From Phytophthora quininea (taxonomy: Eukaryota > Oomycota > Peronosporomycetes > Peronosporales > Peronosporaceae), in contig JAAVTG010000561.1 in assembly GCA_011947345.1 (NCBI GenBank), forward strand, positions 62,001-126,000: a stretch of 64,000 bases of DNA, written 5' to 3'. The notes under the pieces are model-generated. The model did not search any database and had not been told where the DNA came from. It was given only the letters and a program-made list of their open reading frames with translations. Position numbers and translations under genes: made by a program. Numbering within the stretch: position 1 is the first letter of the stretch; every line of letters starts with the position of its first letter. Below are positions 22,657-32,504 of this stretch, piece after piece.

Positions 22657-23397
22657 TTAGCTACGCATGCGGCGCTTGCGCTGGGTCGTGTCGGTCGTCG
22701 ACGACGCTTCCCCGGCGAGCTCGCCAAACGTCAACGCCTCACCCGCGACTTCTCCTGAGCCTCCGTTCTTGATCGGCACACACTGCTTGTAAATCTGCCA
22801 CTCGGGCTGGTGCAGCGCCAGCCAGTAGAACACGAACAAGCACTCGCCCTTGCACGACGAGTAGTCCGTGGGGATTTTCGCCGGGTAGGACGGGAACTCG
22901 GCGACGCAGTCGTCGTAGTGGAACACCATGGTCTCACCGATCCAACCTTCGCATGGACCCTGCAGAACAACATGGTTAGAGACGATAACGCAGCTACATG
23001 GGGACGTTGCTCTACGTACGTGGTGCGAGTTGAGGAAGCCTTCTTTGTACTCGTCGTTCTGCCACCACATCTCGGTCTCACTGGACACGTCGACCGGGGC
23101 TGCCGTGTCCAGGGAGTATCCGTAGCCAGGAGAGATCGGGTCAAGCATGGCACGCAGCGACGTGTAGCCCGTGGCCTTCCAGTGCTCCGTGAACGCCTGC
23201 ACGTTTTGCTCGGGGCTCCAGTTGTAGTGGCCACCGTCGAAACCTTTGTTGATACTAGCGCTCGTCAGACCGTTGTACGTCGTGTAGACCGTGTTGGGCT
23301 TGTACGACGCCTTCGGTTTGGAGATGTAGCCGTGGCCCTGCACCGAAGCCACCAACGTAGCCAGCGTGATAACGGTCGATGGGGAGACGATCATCAT
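22657..23397 (-). CDS. AA17-like copper monooxygenase B
   Basis: ATG at 23395-23397. Exon 1 is 23397-23020, intron 23019-22960 (GTACGT...CTGCAG, 60 bp), exon 2 is 22959-22657. The intron is a multiple of three without stop, so an unspliced reading is also open. Splicing joins NSHH to GPCEGWIGETMVFHYDDC as in copy A. The signal peptide ends ASVQG/HGYISKPKASY. A short tail without the long Ser/Thr linker ends in a basic stretch (TQRKRRMRS). No frame change. This is the 5' donor of chimeric copy A. Confidence 0.8.
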   Translation of the reverse strand: MMIVSPSTVITLATLVASVQGHGYISKPKASYKPNTVYTTYNGLTSASINKGFDGGHYNWSPEQNVQAFTEHWKATGYTSLRAMLDPISPGYGYSLDTAAPVDVSSETEMWWQNDEYKEGFLNSHHVRRATSPCSCVIVSNHVVLQGPCEGWIGETMVFHYDDCVAEFPSYPAKIPTDYSSCKGECLFVFYWLALHQPEWQIYKQCVPIKNGGSGEVAGEALTFGELAGEASSTTDTTQRKRRMRS

Positions 23398-23784
23398 GTT
23401 CGTCAATCGCGTTATATTGGTGTAAGCGTGCAGATTAAGAAGTGGCGAGCAAATCCGTGATCGCAGCGGGTTACCAGCAAAAGCGGTTCGTCCGCAATCG
23501 CGGCGCGCTTATTCCAAAGACAACTTCGCGCGATATGTGCTGGCACCAACGACAATGTAGAAGCAGAGGACCCTCATGTGATGGTGCGGTATCCACAATG
23601 TGAAGCTGCAAGTCAAGAAAAGCGTCTTGCAGATCCCACCGCCGCCCCACCAGATGGGGATCTGCCGAACAGCAAAATACTCGACTCGATTTTACAGAGC
23701 AAGCGTGGCCAAGCCATCATGTTGGCTGTTATACTACGTATAATAGTACGAACATCTACACTCACACATCGAGACCTGTAGCAC

Positions 23785-24740
23785 TTAGTGACGACGACGA
23801 ACACACTTGCCAGCGTCGGAAGTCTCAGGTGCAGTCGTCGCAGCTGCCGGGGCCTCCGTTTCGGTGTTGGTCTCCGGCGCCGGAGTCTCAGTCTCCGTAG
23901 AAGGGGTCGCTGGGGCAGTCTCCGGGGTGGTCTCACTCGACGAGGAAGTTTCGGTTGATGGGGTCGTCTCGGTCGACGGCGTTGCCGGGGTGGAGGCCGG
24001 GGTGGTCTCAGAGGCCGGGGCGTCGGTCGCGGGGATGCCTCGCCGTCGGTTGAAGCGCTGTCGCCGGCGCTGGAAGACTGGGTCTGCGTGGACGGCGTGG
24101 AAGGTGTTTGCTGCGCCGACGAGCCTGCGGTGCTTGACTGCTGGGTCGACGGGGTGCTCGACCCGCCGTTCGTGATCGGCACACACTGCTTGTAGATCTG
24201 CCAGTCCGGGCTGTGCAGCGCCAGCCAGTAGAAGACAAAGAGACACTTGCCCTTGCACGACGAGTAGTCCGTCGGGATCTTGGCCGGGTACGACGTGAAC
24301 TGCTTGGCGCAGTTGTCGTGGTGGAAGACCATCGTGTCGTCGATCCAGGCCTCGCACGGGCCTTCGTGGGACGCGATGAAGCCTTCCTTGTACTCGTCGT
24401 TCTGCCACGTCATGTCGGAGTAGCTTGACACGTCCACGGGGTCCGCCGTCTCGAGCGAGAAGCCGTAGTCCTTGGCAATGGGATCGACCATATCGCGAAG
24501 TGACTTGTAGCCCGTGGCGTTCCAATGGTCGGTGAACGCCTGCGTGTTCTGCGCCGGGCTCCAGTTGTAGTGGCCGCCGTCGAATCCCTTGTTGATCTTG
24601 GCGCTCGTGAGCGCGTTGTACGTCGTGTAGATGGTGTTGGGCTTGTACGACGCCTTGGGCTTGGAGATGTAGCCGTGACCCTGCACGCTAGCGGTCAACG
24701 CCGCGAAGCCAACGACGGTGGTGAGCGAGGAGACTTTCAT
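23785..24740 (-). CDS. AA17-like copper monooxygenase C
   Basis: ATG at 24738-24740, signal peptide MKVSSLTTVVGFAALTASVQG followed by HGYISKPKASY. No intron: the position where A and B have one reads straight through (FIASHEGPCEAWIDDTMVFHH). The Ser/Thr/Pro/Glu-rich tail ends GKCVRRRH with the stop at 23785-23787. Near 24,045 the frame changes by one base exactly as in copy A; the following frame gives the expected low-complexity tail. It would be a secreted monooxygenase of about 317 residues. It is the donor of the 3' half and 3' flank of copy A. Confidence 0.78.
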
Positions 24741-24766
24741 GGGTATTAAAGTCTCGATTGCGGTCC

Positions 24767-24781
24767 GAATTGGGGAATGGC
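24767..24781 (-). promoter_or_regulatory. Oomycete initiator-like element before gene C
   Basis: Reads GCCATTCCCCAATTC on the minus strand, near the oomycete Inr consensus, 27-41 bp upstream of the ATG at 24740. Confidence 0.4.
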
Positions 24782-25064
24782 GACGAACGCTGCAGTTCCA
24801 GCGGGCAAGGCAGCACCGTCGAACACCAACAATGAACAATGACAAGACTAAGGAGCTGCTTCCGCTGCCACAGCTGCCGGATCAGCAACAAGAGCCCGTC
24901 AGTTAGGTCAAGCTTACGAGCAAAGCTGCAGCTGGTCATGAGGAACGATCATCGAGATTAGTCGATTATCACCGCGAGGACATTTTGATAAATGCTGTAA
25001 GGTTGACGTAAGTTGGCAGCCTAAAATACTTGCGCCAGACTCATCGAGAAAGAAGGCAAAGATA
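24782..25064. other. Spacer between gene C and CRN pseudogene
   Basis: No supported gene. Divergent promoters are expected at both ends. Confidence 0.4.
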
Positions 25065-27125
25065 ATGAAGCTCTACAGGCGTACGATTTGGCTCGAGGAG
25101 TTGTGTGTGTCGACCCCGACCTGCAAGTGTATAACCTTCAGGGTGAGATCTTCAAGCAGGGAGGCCTGCGTTTCAACGGCGCTTATGTTTCCCAGTTGCG
25201 TCTGTACGCGGCCAAGACGGAGAATGGGGACTGGTTGTCCGCTGCTGCGCCTCAAGCGAAGGCCCTCGCCACGACAGAGTTACCGTCGATTCCAGGGCTG
25301 CGGGCCGAGGAGTTAGCCCCCAAAAGTAATCGCTAAAGTGTTCAAGTCGCTTGGAGAATGTCAAATCCACGTTCTTGTGGAGATCCGGCATTTAGGTTCC
25401 CAACCAGAGCTCGGGGCCAAGCCTTGGTACAGCCGAAGGAGAAGCTAAAGCTAGCTTGTCTTCTGGTCGGGGCGGGATTTGGTGCTTTCTCGGTTCCGAT
25501 CAAGAAGAGCGGTGATGTTGATGATCTGCGGAGAGCGATCGAGCAGAACGGGGGCGCTGTCCTTGCTGAGGTGGAGCACCTCCAGCAAAACCGTTTGCCG
25601 CCAAGACAAAAGACAGCAAGTGGCTCGCCTCCGATGCACCGGAAGCGGAGAAGTTTGAGATTGCCGAGCGCATTAACGATGTTGATGCTATTAGTCCTCA
25701 ATTTGTGGACCCGAAGAGGAAACTACTTGGCATTTTCGAGTCCATCGGGGTTGCCAAGTTCATGTGCTGGTGGTTGTCCAGGAAAACCGATAGAAACGTT
25801 TGTTTCTAAGTGAGGACAACATTTATGTAGACTCGAAGAAGATGACTACTGAAGCCGAAAGGTCCAAGCTATGGTGTCTTATGGTGGTAGTACGGACCGA
25901 CCCGTTTTCGACATTTGTTGGTAGCGATGACGACGTCGACGATTTACAAAGGGCTACCAAAAAGACCGGGGAGGGTCGGGGAGTGCAGCTGGGTTGCTAC
26001 TACACCTCGCAAAGCTGCAAGAAGCTTGGATTTCCCGAATTCTTCAGTCGTGAAAAGGCTCAGGACTGACGAGTGCCCACTAGCTCAAGGATTCGAGATG
26101 ATGATTCTCTTCACTCAATGAGGAAGATTGCCGAGGTTTTCAATGGTGCTCCTCAAAACGACTCGTGCATTCACGCGTTAGTCGTGCGTGCCAACACGTC
26201 CAAGCGAGAATTTATTCCAATAGTCGATTGGTTCCCGGGTGAGATGAAGCAAACACAACTACAAGTGGGAGACGAATCTGTTCCTGTGAATTACTTCCAA
26301 GCCGGCAGACTTCCTGCGATGAGTTGCAGTCCGATCTCGCCAACCTTTGGAGCGTTCCTGTTTTGGTGTCATCTTCGATCAGCTCATGGAATTTGCGACA
26401 GAATGCTGTCAACTCTACAGGACCAGAAACGTTTTGGTGGCGGGGAATCGAGGAATTGGCAAGACCTTCTTCTGTATTTACTGCGCGTAAATGAACACGC
26501 TACTACCAGACTCGACGTTGGTGCTGGTTTTGGCGACGTTTACTTTAAGCATTGCCCCAACGCCAACTTGTTTTACACGCTCTCAAGCGAAGAAGTTAAT
26601 GAGATTTTGTGTCAGCCGTGGGTCGTCCGGTTGATCATCGAGAGCGAGTTCTAGTTCACTCAGTTTTACGGATTTTCGCCTGTATTCGAATCGTGTGGAT
26701 CGCGTGGATACCTTCAGTTTATCAATGAAGTTAGTAGGACAAAGTTTATCCTGCCACCCTGGTCCCTTGAGGATCTTCGGCCGTGCAACTCGCTTCGTGA
26801 GGACAAGTTGACCGACAGCATCTTGAGTGAACGGTTTTCCGAATACGGCGGTATCCCGCCAGCGATTTTCGCCACTGACCAAGAGCGGGTTGCGGAGAAT
26901 TTGGCCATTGCCATTCACCGGTTTGAAGTCTTTAAAATTACGCACAAGTTCCCGAAGATAAGCCAATTCCTAAAGACCGACCGAATCTTGGCCACGGTGC
27001 CCACGGCAACGAACTACAGCGCCGAGTTTAAGATCGAATTTCTTTCCGAGCGCATCGCGACCAAAATCGCCGCCCGAGCTGACGACAAGGAATTGCAGGA
27101 AATGCAGCGTTTGGGCTGGCTGTGA
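25065..27125 (+). pseudogene. Crinkler (CRN)-type effector pseudogene, copy 1
   Basis: The locus starts at ATG 25065. Two successive N-terminal CRN-like modules are visible: one around 25180-25320 (LRLYAAK...WLSA) and one around 25450-25800 (LACLLVG near its start, later the AAKT...WLAS block in another frame). A C-terminal NTPase-like region follows (QPWVVRLI near 26,610) and a conserved C-terminal end with stop at 27123-27125. The frame changes repeatedly, so no intact protein is encoded. CRNs are host-targeted proteins of plant-pathogenic oomycetes that act in plant nuclei (family knowledge). A closely similar inverted copy lies at 56435-58515. Confidence 0.75.
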
Positions 27126-27202
27126 GACGCCAAAGGAAGCAAGCAGGAGTATTGTCGTGTCCGATCAATTTAAACAAACTTACGTAGCAGTTTGATCTAA
27201 AA

Positions 27203-28812
27203 CTACGTTTTCTTCGTGGGGCTGGAGTGAGGTTTCGACTCGGATACGTAGGCAGAGGCGGACGAGTGATCAGAAGCTAATCCACTGAGGTTTGATTCGC
27301 GAGGGGCTTGCACTGGGCCGACGGGGAGTTGAGACTTGGTAGGAGTATTGGGATTGCTGCTACCAGTTGTCTGCACAGGTGGAAGTGAAGTATTTGACAG
27401 AACTGTAGACGCAGCACCGTTGGATGGAGTTTCGACTACTCGCTTCGATGGAGATGGCTCCGGTACCGACTGAGTGTTTGCGTCGAGGGTGTCTGAGGAC
27501 TGGCTGGTTCGACGCTGTAGGCCAGGCATACGCTTGGCCGAGGTGTTTTTGTGGTGGGCTGTCGATAACTTCGATGGGTACCAGACGGCTTGGAATTCGC
27601 AGAAGTCCTTGCTCAAGAGAGATCGCAGCTACGGACTGACTTAAGGTAGCGACGGCAGCAATTGTGCTTCCGTTCACGTCACTACCAGGCTCTGGCTTGG
27701 CATTGTTGGAATCACTGGAGGGTTTTTGCTCAGTACTGCTGTCAATGATAGTCGTCCGTGGTGAAGACGCAGGGGAGTTCACTTTGGGACTAGTAGACCC
27801 ACTAACTTCTCGACCAAGCGGAATAAACACCAATTTAAATGATTGCGAATTTAAGTCGACCCACTCGACAGTTCTGGTGGTGGCGAAGCGAATCGGCGTT
27901 AATCGATTGGGGACTGCTGCACTAAGCACAGCTCCGCTGCGGAAATTGCCGACCAAAGGCGAATAAACGTCGATAGTCTGTCCCATCGGAAGCACTTTGA
28001 GACTCTGCAGACCGTGCACCACGGCCTTAAAGGGCTGCGCCGAGCAAGTGATCTCGAAAACCCCTCGCTGTTCGTTGTAGAGCTGAAGATGAGAGCGCGT
28101 CTTGGAGCAGACGGTAGCGCCTTCGATGAAGTTTCCGTCTCGATCGCAGAGCTCCACGTGAGTGACTTCAGTTTGCCAGTCGAATTGGTCGGGGCCGATG
28201 TGAGGCAGACTTAAAGGCAAGACACTTAAAGACGCCTTGCTGTCAGACATCGACAGCTGCATGGATCGGTGGCGAATCGATACGACGTCTTCACTGATAG
28301 CTTCAGTAGCTACAGCATCGCGAGGACTCACTTGGTGTCCGGGGATTTTGACCCGAAAGAACGAGAGATCCAACCACTCCTTCCTACCGGTACTAAAGCA
28401 GACCAAGGCGCAATTGATGTCGCAGTCAACTTGCTTGATTCTCCCGCACTCGACACGTTTAGTATCCACAGTTTCGAGCTCAATTTCCAGTCCCACCATT
28501 TCGGATGAAAGAGAACGCAACTCGCCAGCCTCGTACACGACCTAACAAGTCAAATCAAGTACAATAAGTGATCTCTTTTCCAATAAAATAAGGTGTTAAT
28601 ACTTTGTAGAAACTCCGATGTAGATCGAGTAATTGAAGTGGTTCATGTGGCGAAACCTGGACGGTGCATCTCCCGTCGCCTCCTTGATCTACGGGACTCA
28701 CCTCCACTACTCGGCCAGTACCGGTACGAGACTGCTGACAATTCCCCACTCCATTTGACCTTGCAAGTTGTCCATCGCACTCGAGCACGTCGCCAACTTT
28801 TATTCGCAGCAT
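27203..28812 (-). CDS. Protein with Tudor/Agenet-like repeats
   Basis: Likely start ATG 28810-28812 (MLRIKVGDVLEC). In-frame ATGs further upstream (28869, 28890) lie inside the Fanzor insertion. An intron at 28542-28602 (GTATTAAC...TTGACTTGTTAG) joins SFYK to VVYEAGEL in phase. About three beta-barrel-like repeats are seen: KVGDVLECDGQ..., GLEIELETVDTKRVECGRI... with GRKEWLDLSFFRVKI, and GQTIDVYSPLVGNFRSGAVL... with EWVDLNSQSFKLVF. Such repeats resemble Tudor/Agenet modules that bind methylated histones or arginines (inference). A Ser/Pro/Thr-rich tail follows. The frame changes once near 27,540, and the new frame continues as low-complexity tail to the stop at 27203. The gene is convergent with the CRN pseudogene (78 bp). 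Confidence 0.65.
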
Positions 28813-28888
28813 CAGCAAGATCTCCTTGAAGACTCTACGAAACCTTTTTCTTTTAGCGAACTTGGTCATTCTGCAATTTGCGCCGAAC

Positions 28889-30961
28889 ATGCCAGGCCCA
28901 CCTGGATCCCCCGACCCCGGTGGCGGCTGCCAATGTCAGTCTCCTTCCACAGAAGCTGAGCCAGAGTCCAAGCGTCGACGCACTGACGAGAACACGCCAC
29001 CCAATCGAGCCGAACGCCCAAGTAGAGCCGGCGCACGTCCCGACGCCGCGCGCCGTATAGCAGTCAACGCAACGTACAACTTTGTCAGCAGGAAATCAAC
29101 ATTGCGCGCGGTTTGTACGGACGAGGCGCTCTCGCTTCCGTGGGAGGACGTCCTGAAGACGATGAACAGAGTTGTTGCAGAGGGATATCTTCTCGCCGAC
29201 TTTTATGTCATCAACACGCTGGCGTCCAACGGTCAGCTTGTTGAGCTGACCAAGCCGTTCTTCCGCAAGTGTCTTGCTGCGTTGTCTGACCCCAAACGTG
29301 TGGGCAAAACGACCGCCCAGTACCTCGAGACTATCACCGGAGCTGATTCTAGCGACATACATTTCGAGACCACAGTGCAAGAATACGTGTCACTTCGAGG
29401 TGATATACCTGCCATCAACGGCAGGTATATTAACCAGGGCTTTACGGCTCCGCAGCAGAGCAAATGGCGAAGGCAACCCGACTCAGCGTGACACGGAACA
29501 TCGGCCGTCGGCTTCGACTGTACGTATTTGCCAAGTACAACAAGAAATGCGGTGACGCGACGGATATCGTCAAAGGTGCAATGGATGACGTCTACACGAG
29601 AAGGCTGTGCCAGTCCTGCCGCACTAAGAAACGCAAGAAGAAGGCTCTACCTCCTGACTGTGCTGTTTGTAAGTTGAACCACGACGCAGCTACCGAGGTC
29701 CGAAGACTGGTTCCTCGAGACCGGGAAGGCAAGATCAACTGGAGTACACAAGCGCTGCTACCGCTCTACTCAACCATCCTTTCTGCCGTGGAGACAGCAA
29801 ACGAGAAGAACAGCAAAAAACCAAGTTCCAGGCCATCCGAACGTTCAGCTTGGTACCGACGAAACAGGGCTTCCGCTGTGCTTACGCGCACATTAACTCG
29901 ACGGGGCTGAGGGACCTGCTTCAGTGCAGCACGTTGGACCGGAGCATGACCGTGGTGACCTCAAGCGGGCAATTGGTTACTCTTGGTGAGAGCTTCAAAG
30001 TTTGGGGCTCAGTCGCGGAACTGTGGTGGCGTAAACTATTTCGTGTTGCGAGCTTTGAGAAGAGCGGTCTTCACTTCCACTGCGAGCTGGCAACGAACGG
30101 GAAAGGTGTCAGTATTACTCTGCATCGGAAAAACCGGAGGCGCCAGCGGAGACACCACCTCGGCGTCTCGAAGACTACGATGTCGTGTGGAGCCTAGACC
30201 CCGGCAGCACCGACATGTTTACTGCCGCGAGATTCGACGTCAGCACGCACACGCTGTCTGATGAAATAGTACATTACCCGTCGACTAAGTTTTACGGGGA
30301 CAGCAGCTACAGACGTAGCACCAAGCGCATCCAGCGCAAGATTGCAAGGGCCTCCGACATCCAGACAACACTCAAGAACATACCAACCAAGAAGACGGCC
30401 TCTTTGGAGACCTTGAAGGAGCACATCCGCTACGTTGTTCCCAAACTCGACAAACTACTGACGTTCTTTATGCAAAAGACGTTCAGGAATCTGCGATTTC
30501 GTCGGAGCATGCTAGCCGACAAAAACTTGAAGAAGGTCTGCTACGATCTGGCCGGCAACAGCAGCCAGCGCACTCTGGTTGCTTTCGGGAACTGGGCTGC
30601 CACCAACTCCGCGGGCATCATCAAGAAGAAAACGCCCGGATCGGTGAAGCGCTTGGAGCGCATGCTCGCTCACTACTGCGACGTCAAGTCTACCGACGAA
30701 TACCTGACGAGCCAGATGCACCACGGCTGCTCCAGTCCAGAGCGAATGGAGAACCAACGAACCAAGCGTCGCTGCCGCGACAACGTCGTGCGGTCCGTTG
30801 CTGTGCACAAGGTCTTCCATTGTCGACGCAGAGATGGTGGCTGCGGCCAAACCGTCAACAGGGACGTGAACGCTTCGAGGAACATCTTGGATGTGGCACT
30901 GTGTGAGCTTCAGTACAGCGAAGGAGCGCGGCCAGTGCGACTTCGCAGGCCATCTCCATAA
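28889..30961 (+). pseudogene. Fanzor RNA-guided nuclease gene, copy 1
   Basis: ATG at 28889 (MPGPPGSP). Frame segments: 28889-29491, 29434-29910, 29814-30197 and about 30120-30961. Each step is a one-base change to the same side, and all are shared with copies 2 and 3. The N-terminal half has a helical domain (LPWEDVLKTMNRVVAEGYLLADFYV) and a four-Cys cluster (CQSC...CAVC). The C-terminal 258-codon frame is uninterrupted and holds RuvC-I (WSLDPGSTDMF, Asp codon 30197-30199), VAFGNWAATNSAG, DEYLTSQMHHGC, the zinc-finger half CRRRDGGCG and RuvC-III (NRDVNASRNI, Asp codon 30863-30865). Fanzors are eukaryotic relatives of TnpB that cut DNA guided by an RNA from the element's own end. Whether a complete protein is made depends on the frame changes. 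Confidence 0.85.
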
Positions 30962-31083
30962 TCTCAAGCAACCGAGGTCTCCTTTGAGGGGACTGTGCAG
31001 CTGAATGGCTGGTGGAGAGTGGGGCTGCACCATCGGACGCCGGCTCGGAAGAAGAACACCGTACAACGTACACGAGTCGGTAG
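30962..31083 (+). ncRNA. Putative Fanzor guide (omega) RNA, copy 1
   Basis: The segment after the stop codon is conserved in all three copies although it codes for nothing. It can fold: CCGAG (30972-30976) with CTCGG (31044-31048) as outer stem, GTCTCC (30977-30982) with GGGGAC (30988-30993) as a small hairpin, GTGCAGC (30995-31001) with GCTGCAC (31024-31030) as a second hairpin, then GTAC/GTAC near the end. In known Fanzors and TnpBs the guide RNA comes from this place, with the guide starting just outside the element. Expression is not shown. Confidence 0.5.
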
Positions 31084-31197
31084 TACTTTGCTATGTTAAT
31101 AGTCAGGGCTTCGGCAGCGTGTTCCGAATACAGCAAACGACTTCATCAACAACTTGGAATGCAACTTTACTACTACGACAAATGCCATCTAGAACTG

Positions 31198-32214
31198 CTA
31201 GTGTTGGGTCTGAGAACTACTTAAAATCTGCGTGAAGATGGCGCCTAATGCGTCGATATCATCGCCATCGCGACCGTGGAAGCCGCTCAACTGGAATCCG
31301 TCCGGCGCGTTAATGCTCGCTCCTTCGTCGGTCGGCGTGCCGCCTTCAACGTGTGGTCCACCTGCAGCGTTGCTGAGTTGCAGGTCGGGGTCGAGCGACC
31401 ACGGAAAGGTCGACGAAATCGGCGAGTGGTCCGACAACTGCGTGCCGTTGTCGTCCAGGAACGCTTCGTTCTCATTATTCCACTTGCCGAGCTTGAGTAT
31501 AAAGTAGTTGTTGCCGGGGTACATGATCTTGTCGACCACCTCGCAGTCGTTCGACATGGTCTTCTCGTCACAGACAATGGCATCCGCACCCTTTTCAGGC
31601 GGGATGCCTTTCCGGACGTACTCGACCCAGCCGTCCGTCAGGTTTTGACTGGCAACAAACTCGGCGATGGTGCCGAGCGACCGGGTGTACCTCGTGTTGG
31701 TGTCGCCCATAACGATCACGGCGTTGTCGGTCGAGTTTGCTGTGATGAAGTCGCCTAGCTGAGCCAGACTCGAGCCACGCGCGTCTTCATCTGCATCGGT
31801 GGTTCCCGTGTCGGCGTGCAGGTTGTACAGGTCGATCAAGACGCCGTCCGCGAGCTGAATCGTCAAGAAGGTGAAGCCTTTCGGGGTTAAACAATCCGCC
31901 GAGGAGAAGGTGCTACAGTCGTTCCACTTGGTGCGCTCCAAGTCGGTGATGTTGCTGAACGGGTAATGTGAGAGCGTATTGAGACCACTGCCGAACGGCA
32001 CCCCACCGCTGGTCGGAGTGCGATACTCGTGCGTGTTTTTCGAGTAGATGTAAGCGTGGGAGTTGAAATCCTCTTGGACGTTGACGATATCCCAGTCGCT
32101 GATGCGCTTGCCCATTTCCACGCTGTAGGAGGCCGGGTCGCCGCTAGACAGAAGCGCCGGCAGCCCAGCCACGTTGAGGACGGTAAACGTCGTCTCGGCT
32201 AATGCCCGCAACAT
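31198..32214 (-). CDS. DNase-I-fold (EEP) hydrolase 1 with shortened jacalin tail
   Basis: Intact ORF of 338 residues, ATG 32212-32214. Endonuclease/exonuclease/phosphatase fold: N in VLNVAGLP, metal-binding Glu in VNVQEDF, GDTNTRY (catalytic Asp), and SDHSP (catalytic His). The closest types are sphingomyelinase or phosphodiesterase-like EEP enzymes; the substrate is not known. The C-terminus keeps only the end of the jacalin-like lectin domain seen in genes 2 and 3: after GGPH the central strands are missing and it resumes at EGGTPTDEG and FQLSGFHGRDGDDIDALGAIF. No signal peptide is visible. It is the first of three tandem genes on this strand. Confidence 0.75.
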   Translation of the reverse strand: MLRALAETTFTVLNVAGLPALLSSGDPASYSVEMGKRISDWDIVNVQEDFNSHAYIYSKNTHEYRTPTSGGVPFGSGLNTLSHYPFSNITDLERTKWNDCSTFSSADCLTPKGFTFLTIQLADGVLIDLYNLHADTGTTDADEDARGSSLAQLGDFITANSTDNAVIVMGDTNTRYTRSLGTIAEFVASQNLTDGWVEYVRKGIPPEKGADAIVCDEKTMSNDCEVVDKIMYPGNNYFILKLGKWNNENEAFLDDNGTQLSDHSPISSTFPWSLDPDLQLSNAAGGPHVEGGTPTDEGASINAPDGFQLSGFHGRDGDDIDALGAIFTQILSSSQTQH

Positions 32215-32504
32215 GGCCAGTTAGTTTGCTGTGGAGACAGCGGGTCGGTGAGTGACCGGCACCGCCGACGGCCCCTGGAAAAATTGTGCGCGGTCTTGAG
32301 GTGAGCATGATCACATCTCTATTGGCCCTCACCACAATTTCCTGCTGCTCTGTTCCATTATGATGCGGGACAAACAACTGCAGATCGAAGTTGGCTTGCT
32401 CGTTCGGGATGGCGGCCCGGATGTGTGCCGTCGATTGTCATTAAGGAATCAAACATTCATTGAGTCTCCCTGGTGGCAATAACATAACTCTTGAACCACT
32501 TTGT

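Larger units (their letters stand above)
28854..31083 (+). mobile_element. Fanzor element, copy 1 (2,230 bp)
   Basis: The boundaries come from comparison with copies 2 and 3: all three match from TAGCGAACTTGG (28854) to GAGTCGGTAG (31083) and all three are exactly 2,230 bp. Outside these points copy 1 has unrelated flanks. Both ends carry TA(G), so a TA target dinucleotide is possible. No terminal inverted repeat is evident. It contains one nuclease gene and a conserved 3' structured segment. It sits 41 bp upstream of the start codon of the Tudor-like gene. Confidence 0.9.

Noticed and set aside
22960..23019. In-frame insertion in monooxygenase B
   Set aside because: The 20 extra codons have GTACGT and CTGCAG borders and are absent from genes C and D; it is an intron that happens to be open.
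29403..29430. Perfect 11-bp hairpin as transcription terminator
   Set aside because: It sits inside the coding part, has no T run behind it and eukaryotic genes do not use such terminators; it is kept only as a structural observation.
28854..31083. Terminal inverted repeats for the Fanzor element
   Set aside because: TAGCGAAC and the reverse of the right end CTACCGAC are only loosely similar over seven bases; too weak to call.
28854..31083. IS607-like recombinase partner gene
   Set aside because: The 2,230-bp unit contains only the nuclease gene; no serine recombinase motifs were seen in it or at its borders.
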